From NCBI GenBank assembly GCA_002316805.1, contig DCEF01000010.1, positions 124,001 to 188,000 of the forward strand: 64,000 bases of DNA, in the 5' to 3' direction. The translations under genes and the position numbers were made by a program. This stretch comes from Ruminococcaceae bacterium UBA1036 (GTDB taxonomy: Bacteria > Bacillota > Clostridia > Oscillospirales > Acutalibacteraceae). Position 1 is the stretch's first letter. Every line of letters starts with the position of its first letter. The notes under the pieces were generated by a model. The model was not told the DNA's origin and searched no databases. It saw only the letters and a program-made list of their open reading frames with translations. Below are positions 35,216 through 44,077 of this stretch, in pieces.

Positions 35216-35267
35216 TATTCATCCTCCTGACGCTGCAATTCAATATAACATATGTTTTTATAAGTCT

Positions 35268-35296
35268 ATTTTACATTATGCGATAAAACTTTGCAA
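35268..35296 (-). promoter_or_regulatory. Promoter of pgi
   Basis: TTGCAA (35296 to 35291), 17-base spacer, TAAAAT (35273 to 35268), about 50 bases before the pgi start. Confidence 0.6.
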
Positions 35297-35341
35297 GGAC
35301 TTTGCACACTCAGAAGGCGCATTTTTTCAGCCACTGGGAAA

Positions 35342-36487
35342 TTATTTCATAAGGAGTTCAAGAAGCAGCATATGAAAAACTGAAAAAAATGAAATTTTCT
35401 CCACTGACGTTTTAGCCCTGATGTTATATTCCTGCAATGTCTCTCCGCCAAGCGTGCATATTACTTTCCCGAGTACCTGCCCTTTTTTTACCGGCGCTGC
35501 TATGCCTTTTTGCATACTTACCTGATATTTTACTGCTCCGCCCTTGCCCTTTGGGACAAGCAGGCTTGTTCCAGAATCGACATCAACAGCTACCTGCTTT
35601 TCCATGCCATTCCTCACTTCCGCAGGATTGGTGGCTTCTTTAGGAATAGACGGCACAGCAACAGACCAGTTGGCAAAGCCGTAATCCAACAGAGATGCAG
35701 CACTTGAAAAGCGCGCTTTCGTGTCCGGGCACCCAAGCACAACAGCTATGAGGCTCACACCGTTGCGCTGGGCAGTTGCGTCCATGCAGCTTCCTGCTTT
35801 GTTTGTTGTACCTGTTTTAAGGCCTGTGATGCCTTTATATGACTTCAGAAGCTTATTTGTGTTCACAAGCTGGGTTTTCCCGCCGCGCAAATAATCGATC
35901 CATGTTTTAGTATAATTGAAAATCTTCGGATGACGCACCAGTTCGCGTGACATAATGGCAATATCCCACGTGGACGTCACATGCCCATCCTCGTCGAGGC
36001 CATAGCAGTTTTTGAAAACAGTGTCATTCATGTGGAGCTGTTTTGCTTTGCTGTTCATCTGGGAGACAAACTCCTCTTCGCTGCCGGCAAGGTATTCACC
36101 GAGCGCAACCGCACAGTCGTTTGCGCTTGCTATAACAGTCGCTTTTAATAAGTCGTCAACAGTCATTGTTTCGCCCGGCTTCAGCCATATCTGTGAGCCA
36201 CCCATGGAAGCAGCATGCTGGCTTACCGAGACTTTGTCTGAAAGGCCGATTTTACCGGAATCAAGCGCTTCCATAACAAGCAGGAGCGTCATTACCTTCG
36301 TGATTGACGCGCAGGCACGTTTTTCATGCGGATTTTTTTCAAAAAGGACCTTGCCCGTCTGGGCTTCCATCAGTATTGCCGACGGTGCTTTCATCTCCTG
36401 CGCGGAAACAGCGGATGCGCCAAGCGGAAGGCCTGCAAATGTTATGGCTGATGCAAGAAAGCATGCAGCCGTTTTTCTCAGTTTCAT
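35342..36487 (-). CDS. D-alanyl-D-alanine carboxypeptidase (low-molecular-weight PBP, DacA/DacF type)
   Basis: Secreted penicillin-binding protein that trims the last D-alanine from peptidoglycan stem peptides. I place the start at ATG 36487 (381 residues), which gives a signal peptide of about 29 residues (MKLRK, hydrophobic core, cleavage likely after VSA). Upstream in-frame codons lack an SD. Catalytic motifs are intact: SITK at 61-64, SAND as the SxN box, and KTGTTNKAG. A C-terminal beta domain and a hydrophobic last helix (about residues 365-381) suit membrane anchoring. The window contains spore genes, but a sporulation-specific role (DacF) cannot be decided from sequence. Confidence 0.92.
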   Translation of the reverse strand: MKLRKTAACFLASAITFAGLPLGASAVSAQEMKAPSAILMEAQTGKVLFEKNPHEKRACASITKVMTLLLVMEALDSGKIGLSDKVSVSQHAASMGGSQIWLKPGETMTVDDLLKATVIASANDCAVALGEYLAGSEEEFVSQMNSKAKQLHMNDTVFKNCYGLDEDGHVTSTWDIAIMSRELVRHPKIFNYTKTWIDYLRGGKTQLVNTNKLLKSYKGITGLKTGTTNKAGSCMDATAQRNGVSLIAVVLGCPDTKARFSSAASLLDYGFANWSVAVPSIPKEATNPAEVRNGMEKQVAVDVDSGTSLLVPKGKGGAVKYQVSMQKGIAAPVKKGQVLGKVICTLGGETLQEYNIRAKTSVEKISFFSVFHMLLLELLMK

Positions 36488-36593
36488 ATCCGGCACCCCC
36501 AATTTCATATTTAATCTTATGCCCGAGAGTGCAGTTCTATCCATTCTTTTTCTTCACACACCTGCAGTATAAAGCTATGAATTTTTACTTTCC

Positions 36594-36622
36594 TTGACAA
36601 AGCTACTTATGGCAGATAAGAT
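36594..36622 (+). promoter_or_regulatory. Promoter of mntP
   Basis: TTGACA (36594-36599), 17-base spacer, TAAGAT (36617-36622). The leader to the ATG is about 39 bases, too short for the manganese riboswitch (yybP-ykoY) that often precedes this gene. Confidence 0.8.
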
Positions 36623-36667
36623 TATGGAGTGCTTTTCACATATTTTCAGAATATCTGGAGGAACCTG

Positions 36668-37258
36668 ATGGACTATGTTTCCCTATGCGGCATTGCAATA
36701 GGCCTTGCAATGGACGCATTTGCTGTTAGCATAACAAATGGCGCCGTAACAAGGCGTGTAACACCGCGCTTTGCTTTTAAAATTGCACTCTGCTTTGGTC
36801 TTTTTCAGGCCGGCATGCCCGCAGCAGGCTGGCTTGTTGGCAAAGCCGGAGAAAGCATAATAAAAGCTGTGGACCATTGGATTGCGCTTATACTTTTAAG
36901 CTATATTGGCATAAGCATGATTGTGGAGTCGCACAGCAAAAAAAAGTCAGGTATCGAATGCGGCAGGCAGGACGACATATCCGCAAAAGCGCTGCTTATG
37001 CTCGGTGTGGCAACAAGCATTGACGCACTCGCCACAGGCGTTATCCTGCCGTCTGCTGTTGGTGCCTCCACAGTGCCTTTAATGCTTATTTCAATTTTTT
37101 TTATAGGAATAATCACTTTTATCATTTCTTACGCTGGCGTTTATATAGGCAAAAAATTTGGGACTGCCTGCGCAGACTACGCTGAAACGGTCGGCGGGAT
37201 TGTGCTTATTGCCATGGGCATAAAAATTTTTATCGAGCACATGTTTTTTAATGGCTGA
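36668..37258 (+). CDS. mntP: Manganese efflux pump MntP
   Basis: Six-helix membrane exporter of Mn(II). With the start at ATG 36668 (SD GGAGG, six bases) the protein is 196 residues, normal for the family. Two repeated halves are visible, each with the acidic motif: GIAIGLAMDAFAVS near the N-terminus and GVATSIDALATGV in the middle. The GTG at 36629 lacks an SD. It stands alone between divergent carboxypeptidase and convergent transketolase genes. Confidence 0.94.
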   Translation: MDYVSLCGIAIGLAMDAFAVSITNGAVTRRVTPRFAFKIALCFGLFQAGMPAAGWLVGKAGESIIKAVDHWIALILLSYIGISMIVESHSKKKSGIECGRQDDISAKALLMLGVATSIDALATGVILPSAVGASTVPLMLISIFFIGIITFIISYAGVYIGKKFGTACADYAETVGGIVLIAMGIKIFIEHMFFNG

Positions 37259-37269
37259 GTTTAATTGCA

Positions 37270-37306
37270 AAAACAGGCTGCCGGAAAATTCCGGCAGCCT
37301 GTTTTT
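37270..37306. terminator. Bidirectional terminator between mntP and the transketolase genes
   Basis: Stem AAAACAGGCTGCCGG with CCGGCAGCCTGTTTT (37270-37305), followed by T residues on the plus strand and preceded by A residues that become a T run on the minus strand. It sits between two convergent genes and can serve both. Confidence 0.9.
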
Positions 37307-37324
37307 TACCCAACTGAACTATTT

Positions 37325-38272
37325 TTACTTTTTGCCAAGTGCCTTTTTCGTCACCTCAACAATATGCGGCGCACAGAGGCCGTAATCGTCAAGCAGCGCA
37401 GCGGCCGGCCCAGAATGGCCAAACTCGTCGTTAATGCCGATTTTAACTACCGGCACAGGGCACTCTTCACAAAGCACGCTGCATACGGCATCACCGAGAC
37501 CGCCGATTACATTATGCTCTTCTACAGTTATAATCTTGCCCGTCTCTTTTGCGGCTTTTACAATAATGTTGCGGTCTATAGGCTTTATGGTATGGATATT
37601 TATCAAGCGGGCATCAATGCCCTCTTTCTCCAGCTCTTTCACAGCTTCGAGCGCACGTGAAACCATAAGACCCGTCGCGATTATAGTTACATCTTTTCCG
37701 TCGCGAAGCGTTATGCCTTTGCCAATTTCAAAATGGTAGTCATCTGAATTATTGAAGCTTTCCACGGCAAGGCGCCCAAGGCGCAGATAAACAGGCCCCT
37801 TGTATGCTGCCGCCGCTTTTACAGCGGCACACATCTCATAGTGGTCTGACGGATTCAGCACGACCATGCCAGGTATGGAGCGCATAAGCGCAATATCTTC
37901 AAGGCACTGATGGGTGGCACCGTCTTCGCCGACGGAAATTCCGGCGTGTGAGCCTACAATTTTCACATTAAGGTGCGGGTAGCCTACTGAGTTGCGCACC
38001 TGCTCAAAAGCACGCCCTGCTGCAAACATGGCAAAAGATGTTGCGAACGGTATCTTTCCGCATGTTGCAAGCCCTGCTGCAACACCTATCATATTGCTTT
38101 CGGCAATACCGCAGTCTATGAAGCGCTCCGGAAATTTTTCCTTAAAGAATTTTGTCTTTGTCGCTTCTGAAAGGTCGGCGTCAAGGACAACTATATCAGG
38201 ATTTGTTTCTCCGAGCTCCACCAAAGTAAGGCCATAGCTTTCACGCGTTGCCTTTTTTACCATTTCAGCCAT
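37325..38272 (-). CDS. Transketolase, C-terminal subunit
   Basis: Second half of a two-gene transketolase, holding the pyrimidine-binding and C-terminal domains. Features are DADLSEATKT near residue 30, CGIAESNMIGVAAGLA with the cofactor-activating glutamate, and DGATHQCLEDIALMRSIPGM near residue 118, as in the transketolase/DXS family. At 315 residues it is complete for a split subunit. It begins immediately after the N-terminal subunit stop (38273), so the two form one enzyme of the non-oxidative pentose phosphate pathway. Split transketolases are common in Clostridia and archaea. Confidence 0.94.
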   Translation of the reverse strand: MAEMVKKATRESYGLTLVELGETNPDIVVLDADLSEATKTKFFKEKFPERFIDCGIAESNMIGVAAGLATCGKIPFATSFAMFAAGRAFEQVRNSVGYPHLNVKIVGSHAGISVGEDGATHQCLEDIALMRSIPGMVVLNPSDHYEMCAAVKAAAAYKGPVYLRLGRLAVESFNNSDDYHFEIGKGITLRDGKDVTIIATGLMVSRALEAVKELEKEGIDARLINIHTIKPIDRNIIVKAAKETGKIITVEEHNVIGGLGDAVCSVLCEECPVPVVKIGINDEFGHSGPAAALLDDYGLCAPHIVEVTKKALGKK

Positions 38273-39118
38273 TTATTCCGCCTCCAGTTCCGTCAGTGAC
38301 TTGTGCAGCTCATCCATAGCAATTTTATACTGCTCGTCATTAGGGGCTTTGCCGTGCCACCCAACCTGATTCTCCATATATGATACACCTTTGCCCTTCA
38401 CAGTCTTTGCGATTATGACGCTCGGCTTACCTTTCACGGTTTTTGCATGGCAGAAAGCAGATTCAATAGCGTCAAAGTCATGGCCATCAATCTTCTGTAC
38501 ATCAAACCCAAATGCCTTAAATTTTTCATCTATCGGCCCCGGGCCGGCGACTTCTTCAACCGGGCCGTCTATCTGAAGACCATTATTGTCTATTATAAGG
38601 CACAGATTGTCCAGCTTATGGTGTGCCGCAAACATAGCGGCCTCCCAAACCTGGCCTTCGTCTATTTCGCCGTCGCCAAGCAGACTGTAAACACGGTATA
38701 GCTTTTTGTCAAGCTTACCGGCAAGTGCCATACCGCATGCCGCGGAAACACCCTGCCCGAGTGAGCCTGTGCTCATGTCTACGCCAGGCGTTTTTGTCAT
38801 GTCCGGGTGCCCTTGAAGGCGTGAGCCAATGTGGCGGAATGTTTTAAGCTCTTCGAAAGGGAAATAGCCTTTGAGCGCAAGTGCGGCATAAAGGCCAGGG
38901 CACGTGTGGCCTTTTGAAAGGACAAAGCGGTCACGGCTCTCATCTTTAGGGTTGTTAGGGTCAATCTTCATTTCTTTAAAATAAAGGTAAGCGAAAATCT
39001 CAGCAGCGGACAGCGCACCGCCCGGATGGCCGGATTTTGCACTGTAAACAGCCGTCACAGCACCAATGCGAATCTTGCATGCGGCAATCTGCAACGCCTT
39101 TTTTTCTGACTTCTTCAT
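38273..39118 (-). CDS. Transketolase, N-terminal subunit
   Basis: First half of the split enzyme, carrying the thiamine diphosphate-binding domain. The ThDP motif GDGEIDEGQVWEAAMFAAHH followed by NLCLIIDNNG is present near residues 145-175. GHTCPGLYAAL and the HIGSRLQGHPD segments are also family features. At 281 residues it is normal for the split form. Start ATG 39118 has SD AGGAGG. A promoter lies 57 bases upstream. Confidence 0.95.
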   Translation of the reverse strand: MKKSEKKALQIAACKIRIGAVTAVYSAKSGHPGGALSAAEIFAYLYFKEMKIDPNNPKDESRDRFVLSKGHTCPGLYAALALKGYFPFEELKTFRHIGSRLQGHPDMTKTPGVDMSTGSLGQGVSAACGMALAGKLDKKLYRVYSLLGDGEIDEGQVWEAAMFAAHHKLDNLCLIIDNNGLQIDGPVEEVAGPGPIDEKFKAFGFDVQKIDGHDFDAIESAFCHAKTVKGKPSVIIAKTVKGKGVSYMENQVGWHGKAPNDEQYKIAMDELHKSLTELEAE

Positions 39119-39174
39119 TCTGACCTCCTGAATACATTAAATTTTATAACTTTTAAACAATACATAACATGTTA

Positions 39175-39203
39175 ATTATAGGATATGATTTCTCCATATT
39201 CAA
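39175..39203 (-). promoter_or_regulatory. Promoter of the transketolase genes
   Basis: TTGAAT (39203 to 39198), 17-base spacer, TATAAT (39180 to 39175). Confidence 0.8.
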
Positions 39204-39241
39204 TACCGCTATAGAATTACAGTTACAGCCAAACGCTAAAA

Positions 39242-40561
39242 TCAGTTTTCCGCCGGCACATTTTGCGAAACATCTTCGCTTGAATCGTCGTCAGGATAAT
39301 CGTTGGCCGCATGGAATTTGTCGATAATCCAGAATATCACGCCGAGCAGCATGCCGACGCATGTGCCAAGCGCCATGCCTGTCAGTTTCACTTGGCCGAG
39401 CTGGACGAAAGCACCCGAAAGGCCGGTTACAAGAATTACGCTCGCCATAGCAAGGTTCCTCGATCTGCTGAAATCGACTTTCTGTTCAACAAAAAGCCTC
39501 AGGCCCGAAGCGGCAATCATGCCATAAAGAAGAAAACTGACTCCTCCCATCACAGGCCCCGGTATAGACTGAATAATCGCGGAAACTTTTCCGAAGAATG
39601 AAATTACTATCGAAATAACTGCGGCACCGCCTATTACCCACACGCTGTAAACGCCTGTCATAGCCATAACACCTATGTTTTCGCCGTAAGTCGTCGTCGG
39701 CACGGAACCAAACATTCCGGAAATCATCGTAGAAAGCCCGTCGCCAAGCAGCGTGCGGTGTAGTCCGGGGTCTTTCAAAATATCACGCCCTATAATTTTT
39801 CCCGTGACAATCTGGTGCCCAATATGCTCAGAAACAACCACAAGCGTTGCCGGAAGTACAATGGAAATAGCATTCCAGTTGAATTTTGCAAGCTGAAAAT
39901 GCGGAATGGTAAAAATCGGGGCCGCATTTACAACATTCCAGTTTACAAGCCCGCATGCAGCCGCCGCTATGTACCCAACAATAATGGCAATCAGTATCGG
40001 TATCACAGCTAAGAACCTGCGGAACAGAACTGACCCAAACACGGCAACGCCGAGAGTTATGAGAAACACAGCGACGTTTTTAGGGTCGATTTTAGTATAT
40101 GTATCGGTAAGAATAAGGCCGCCCATTTTTGCCGCTGTGCCGGAAAGCTCAAGGCCTATTAATACTATGACCGAACCCATGGCAGCAGGCGGAAGTATGA
40201 CATCTATCCATTTTGTGCCGCAGGATTTAATGATGAAGGCTACAAGGCACATTGCTGCACCTGTGACAACAAACCCGCCGAGTGCATACTGATATCCAAG
40301 GCCCGGCGTACTTATAATAATCGTAGCCGGTGCAATAAACGCAAAGCTGGAACCGAGGTATGCGGGAGCCTTGCACTTTGTGATAAAGATGTACAGCAAC
40401 GTTCCTACACCATTCATGAAAAGCACGACCGCCGGATTTATGCCAAGAAGGTTCGGCACAAGGACTGATGCGCTGAACATGGCAAAAAGGTGCTGAATGC
40501 TCAAAGGAATCGCTTGCTGGATTGGTGGACGTTCTTCGACCTGAATGATTTTTTTTCGCAT
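39242..40561 (-). CDS. uraA: Uracil permease (NCS2 family)
   Basis: Proton-linked uracil importer with about 14 hydrophobic segments over 439 residues. The N-terminal part (QHLFAMFSASVLVPNLLGINP) and GSSFAFIAP near residue 72 closely follow the UraA/PyrP group. The substrate-site glutamate is likely within VVSEHIGHQIVTG near residue 245. The start ATG 40561 has SD GAGGAG. A perfect hairpin lies just upstream, but I see no PyrR-binding sequence, so the control mechanism is uncertain. Confidence 0.93.
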   Translation of the reverse strand: MRKKIIQVEERPPIQQAIPLSIQHLFAMFSASVLVPNLLGINPAVVLFMNGVGTLLYIFITKCKAPAYLGSSFAFIAPATIIISTPGLGYQYALGGFVVTGAAMCLVAFIIKSCGTKWIDVILPPAAMGSVIVLIGLELSGTAAKMGGLILTDTYTKIDPKNVAVFLITLGVAVFGSVLFRRFLAVIPILIAIIVGYIAAAACGLVNWNVVNAAPIFTIPHFQLAKFNWNAISIVLPATLVVVSEHIGHQIVTGKIIGRDILKDPGLHRTLLGDGLSTMISGMFGSVPTTTYGENIGVMAMTGVYSVWVIGGAAVISIVISFFGKVSAIIQSIPGPVMGGVSFLLYGMIAASGLRLFVEQKVDFSRSRNLAMASVILVTGLSGAFVQLGQVKLTGMALGTCVGMLLGVIFWIIDKFHAANDYPDDDSSEDVSQNVPAEN

Positions 40562-40590
40562 GCTTTTATCTCCTCTAAATATATTTATTC

Positions 40591-40612
40591 GCTTTTCGAC
40601 ATATCGAAAAGC
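40591..40612 (-). repeat. Perfect 9-bp inverted repeat upstream of uraA
   Basis: GCTTTTCGA-CATA-TCGAAAAGC, 18 bases ahead of the uraA SD and immediately after the T run of the preceding terminator. It could be an operator, an mRNA hairpin or part of an attenuator. No promoter is obvious between the terminator and the gene. Confidence 0.6.
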
Positions 40613-40662
40613 TTAAAAAAAAAGCCCGCCCGATGCTTGAAACACATCGGATGAGCTTTTTT
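40613..40662 (-). terminator. Terminator after the rubredoxin fusion gene
   Basis: On the minus strand, CCGATG and CATCGG form the top of a longer imperfect stem (AAGCTC...GGGCTT), followed by nine T residues. It starts about ten bases after the gene's stop. Confidence 0.75.
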
Positions 40663-40668
40663 ATTCTG

Positions 40669-41325
40669 TTATTGCTGGCGCCGGAATGCTGTCTTCGGTG
40701 CCCCACAAATGGGACACACCCAGTCATCTGGAAGTTCCTCAAGGGGAACAAAAGGATCACTGTAAACATATCCGCAAACAGTACATATCCAGTTTTCAGC
40801 ATCTGTTTCTTTTTTCAATGGCTCCTCCATATAAGTCGGTGCATTTTTCGGTGCGCGGCCTTTAATTACACGCCTGTAATAATCGTAAGTCATCGGCTTG
40901 CCCTTTACAGCTTCACTGCCTGCAATGACTTCCGCAAGAAACACTGTGTGCATCTCTGTTTCGATACTTCTCGAAACCCTACAAAGGAACCAGCAGCAGA
41001 TATGCTCCTTAACTACAGGCACGCCTTCCTCGAGCACTCTGTAATTGATATTTTTAAGCTTATCCGTATCGCGGCCAGACGTAAAGCCAAGCGCCCCAAT
41101 TACAGCGCCGGAAGTGTCTTCGGACAAAACGGAAACTGTAAAAATGCCATTTTTCTTAATGCACTCGTTGCTGTAATTACCATGGCTTATGCTTACGGCA
41201 ACCAGGTTGGGATGATTCGACACCTGAACAACGGTGTTCACAATGCATGCCGAAACTTTTTTCTCATTGTTTACGCCTATGGCATAGATTCCATAAGATA
41301 AAGTACGAAATACATCGTCTGTCAA
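40669..41325 (-). CDS. hrb: Flavin reductase-rubredoxin fusion (high-molecular-weight rubredoxin, Hrb-like)
   Basis: Electron carrier with an FMN-binding flavin reductase domain (residues 1 to about 160) and a C-terminal rubredoxin (about 170-218) whose iron ligands are CTVCG and CPICG. The same architecture is known as Hrb of Moorella thermoacetica, where it passes electrons from NADH to the flavodiiron protein FprA for reducing NO or oxygen. No fprA gene is adjacent here. The start is TTG 41325, eight bases after SD GGAGG; an ATG in between is out of frame. Likely role: oxidative or nitrosative stress defence (inference). Confidence 0.88.
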   Translation of the reverse strand: MTDDVFRTLSYGIYAIGVNNEKKVSACIVNTVVQVSNHPNLVAVSISHGNYSNECIKKNGIFTVSVLSEDTSGAVIGALGFTSGRDTDKLKNINYRVLEEGVPVVKEHICCWFLCRVSRSIETEMHTVFLAEVIAGSEAVKGKPMTYDYYRRVIKGRAPKNAPTYMEEPLKKETDAENWICTVCGYVYSDPFVPLEELPDDWVCPICGAPKTAFRRQQ

Positions 41326-41354
41326 TCATCACACCTCCTGAACACATTTTTACT

Positions 41355-41383
41355 ATTATACTGCATATAAAATATAATTACAA
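41355..41383 (-). promoter_or_regulatory. Promoter of the rubredoxin fusion gene
   Basis: TTGTAA (41383 to 41378), 17-base spacer, TATAAT (41360 to 41355). Confidence 0.75.
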
Positions 41384-41486
41384 CACAAATTTAAGCTTTT
41401 CCATGCCGCGCAGAAATTTTAAGTATAGTACTTTTAATGCCGAACAAAATATATCTATAAATCACTTTTTACGAAGGTAACAAGAA

Positions 41487-42371
41487 ATGACATCACTTTC
41501 AACATTCAGAAGGCTCAACGAAGTTTTCGAGGCTTCCATGGAAATTCCTTTCGACAGCTCCTCAAAAATAGTGCTTATAAGCGACTGCCACCGCGGCAAC
41601 GGAAATTGGGCAGATGATTTCAGCCACAATCAAAACCTTTATTACTGTGCAATTAAATATTACTATGAAAACGGATTCACATATATAGACCTCGGCGACA
41701 GCGACGAACTCTGGAAAAACAACAGCTTTTCAGATATCTGCAATGTCTACAGTGATATTTTCCGGCTTCTCCATAAATTTTATGCCGAGCACCGCCTATA
41801 CATGATTTTCGGTAACCATGACATGGTAAAAAAATACCCATACTTTGTAAAGCAAAACATGGAACGGTTCTACAACAGGCGCACAGACAGATATGAAAGC
41901 CTTTTCCCAGGTATACAGATGCATGAAGGCCTTATACTGAAAAATACCGAAACAAACAAAAAGCTGTTCCTCGTACACGGCCATCAGGGCGATATAATCA
42001 GCGACATTTTCTGGAAAGCCGGCCGGTTCCTATCGCGCCACATTTGGAAGATACTTGAATTTTTCGGTGTGAAAAACCCGATAAGTGCAGCTGTAAACCT
42101 CGTTAAAAAGAAAAAAGTTGAGAAAAAAATCTTCGAGTGGATAGAAGCAACAGGGCAGCCTGTAATTGCAGGGCATACACACCGCCCTGCATGCCCCGTG
42201 AAGGGCAATATACCGTATTTCAACACCGGCAGCTGTATACATCCAAACTGCATTACATGCATTGAAATTGTAAATTCAATCATTTCGCTTGTGGAATGGA
42301 ATGTCGAAACACGTGAAGACCGCACAGTATTCGTAAACCGTGAGCTTTTGGCTGAACCAAGGGAGCTGTAG
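41487..42371 (+). CDS. Calcineurin-like metallophosphoesterase
   Basis: Dinuclear metal phosphoesterase. The motifs occur in order: the first metal motif appears as ISDCHRG (Asp and His), then DLGDSDELW, IFGNHDM with the catalytic His, LVHGHQGD, and AGHTH near residue 230. The 294 residues are all one catalytic domain without a signal peptide or membrane helix. The insertion between motifs 4 and 5 (about residues 165-225) is basic and partly hydrophobic. Start ATG 41487 follows GAAGG. The substrate is unknown. It faces recN convergently with four bases between stops. Confidence 0.88.
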   Translation: MTSLSTFRRLNEVFEASMEIPFDSSSKIVLISDCHRGNGNWADDFSHNQNLYYCAIKYYYENGFTYIDLGDSDELWKNNSFSDICNVYSDIFRLLHKFYAEHRLYMIFGNHDMVKKYPYFVKQNMERFYNRRTDRYESLFPGIQMHEGLILKNTETNKKLFLVHGHQGDIISDIFWKAGRFLSRHIWKILEFFGVKNPISAAVNLVKKKKVEKKIFEWIEATGQPVIAGHTHRPACPVKGNIPYFNTGSCIHPNCITCIEIVNSIISLVEWNVETREDRTVFVNRELLAEPREL

Positions 42372-42375
42372 ACGA

Positions 42376-44073
42376 TTACCGATGCAAATCTTTACGGCTG
42401 TTTTCTTCCTGTGCCATCTGAAGCATTTCTTCAGCATTTTTCATTGTCAGCGGCGTTATCCTTGCGCCACCCATAATGCGCGCAAGCTCTTTGATGCGGC
42501 CTTCCCTGCCAAGCTCCGAAATCTCAGTATAAGTCCTGCCGTCATGCACTTCTTTGCTTACAAGGTACTGTGCATCAGCAAGAGCGGCTATCTGTGCAAG
42601 GTGCGTAACACAGATTACCTGCCGGTTTTCAGAAACTTCGTGCAGCTTAAGGCCGATTTTCTGCGCTGCATTTCCGCTCACGCCTGCGTCAATTTCATCA
42701 AAAATTAGCGTGCCGACTTCATCCCTGCCTGCAAGAACCGTCTTGATTGCGAGCATTATGCGTGAGAGCTCGCCGCCGGAAGCTATTTTTGCAATCGGTT
42801 TTGCGGGCTCGCCTGCGTTTGCAGAAATCAGAAATTCCACGCGGTCGCAGCCGTTTGCATTTAATGGGCAGCGTTCCTGTTTTACTTCAAATGAAACATG
42901 CGGCATATTCAAAAACTCGAGTTCTTTTTTAATCTGAGCCGAAAACTCATGTGCAGCTTTGCTGCGCCATTCGGAAATTTCAAGTGCAATGCGCTCGGCT
43001 TTTTCTTTGCTCTTTTTATATTCTTTTCTCAGGTTGGCGGCTGATTCATCTGAAGTTTTTATTCTCGCAAGCTCCGCTTTGCTCTTGTTAAGGAACTTTA
43101 TCATAGCTTCTACCGAGCCGCCGTATTTAAGGCCAAGGCGGTAAAGCGTATCGAGCCGCGCCTCAATACGGTCAAGCTCAGCCGGGTCATATTCAAGCTG
43201 GTCTTCATATCCGCTGAGCTCACCGGCACAGTCTTCAAGGTCATAGGAAATATTCTGCAGGCGCTCAGCCGTCTTGCTAAGCTCAGGCAGATATTGTGAA
43301 GCACCGCTCAGAGCGTCGGCAGCATTAGAAACTGCGGAAGCGGCACCTTCCGCTTCATCGTCGCCGTTAAGCGTTGTTTTTGCTTGAGCAACGGCGGAAG
43401 CAATTTTTTCACTGTTGCGATACATTGACCTTCTGCGTTCCAGTTCTTCCTGCTCGCCCGGCTTGAGGCCTGCTCCTTCAAGCTCGCCAATTTCGTAGTC
43501 AAGCAAATCGATTTGGCGGGCTTTTTGTGACTCGTCCATATTAATGGAATCAAGTTCAGCGTGCAGCTTTTGCATTTCTGAGTAATACTCAGAATACCTG
43601 CTGAAAAGTTCCTTCGGCAGGCCCATGCTGTCAAGATAGGCAAGATGGTTTTCCGGCGAAAGCAGGCCGTAGTTTTCATGCTGGCCGTGAATATTTACAA
43701 GCAGAGAGGCAACCTGCTTTAGTACTGATACGGTTGCAGGGCGGCCGTTTATGCGACATGATGATTTCGAATCTGCGCTTATTTCCCGCTGAATGACAAG
43801 CGTACCGTCATCCTCAGCCTCATAGCCGCAGTCTGTTAGTTTCTGCAGCGCGCGCTTTCCAACGTCTGTGAAAACGGCGCTAACACAAGCGGACTTTGCA
43901 CCAGTCCTAATCATTTCACGGGAAGTCCGCTCACCAAGGATAGCGTGTATAGAATCTATAAGTATTGATTTTCCTGCGCCTGTTTCGCCAGTAAGTGCAC
44001 TAAACCCGCCCCGGAAATCTATGCTGGCTTTTTCTATTACCGCAACATTTTCAATATAAAGCTGCGACAACAT
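42376..44073 (-). CDS. recN: DNA repair protein RecN
   Basis: SMC-like ATPase recruited to DNA double-strand breaks. The N-terminal Walker A is GETGAGKSILIDSI near residue 29. A long coiled coil spans about residues 150-370. The C-terminal head has GGELSRIMLAIKTVL and the Walker B TLIFDEIDAGVSG. At 565 residues it is full length. It closes the folD-dxs-tlyA-nadK-argR-recN cluster, a conserved Firmicute order, with four bases after argR. Confidence 0.96.
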   Translation of the reverse strand: MLSQLYIENVAVIEKASIDFRGGFSALTGETGAGKSILIDSIHAILGERTSREMIRTGAKSACVSAVFTDVGKRALQKLTDCGYEAEDDGTLVIQREISADSKSSCRINGRPATVSVLKQVASLLVNIHGQHENYGLLSPENHLAYLDSMGLPKELFSRYSEYYSEMQKLHAELDSINMDESQKARQIDLLDYEIGELEGAGLKPGEQEELERRRSMYRNSEKIASAVAQAKTTLNGDDEAEGAASAVSNAADALSGASQYLPELSKTAERLQNISYDLEDCAGELSGYEDQLEYDPAELDRIEARLDTLYRLGLKYGGSVEAMIKFLNKSKAELARIKTSDESAANLRKEYKKSKEKAERIALEISEWRSKAAHEFSAQIKKELEFLNMPHVSFEVKQERCPLNANGCDRVEFLISANAGEPAKPIAKIASGGELSRIMLAIKTVLAGRDEVGTLIFDEIDAGVSGNAAQKIGLKLHEVSENRQVICVTHLAQIAALADAQYLVSKEVHDGRTYTEISELGREGRIKELARIMGGARITPLTMKNAEEMLQMAQEENSRKDLHR

Positions 44074-44077
44074 AAAA

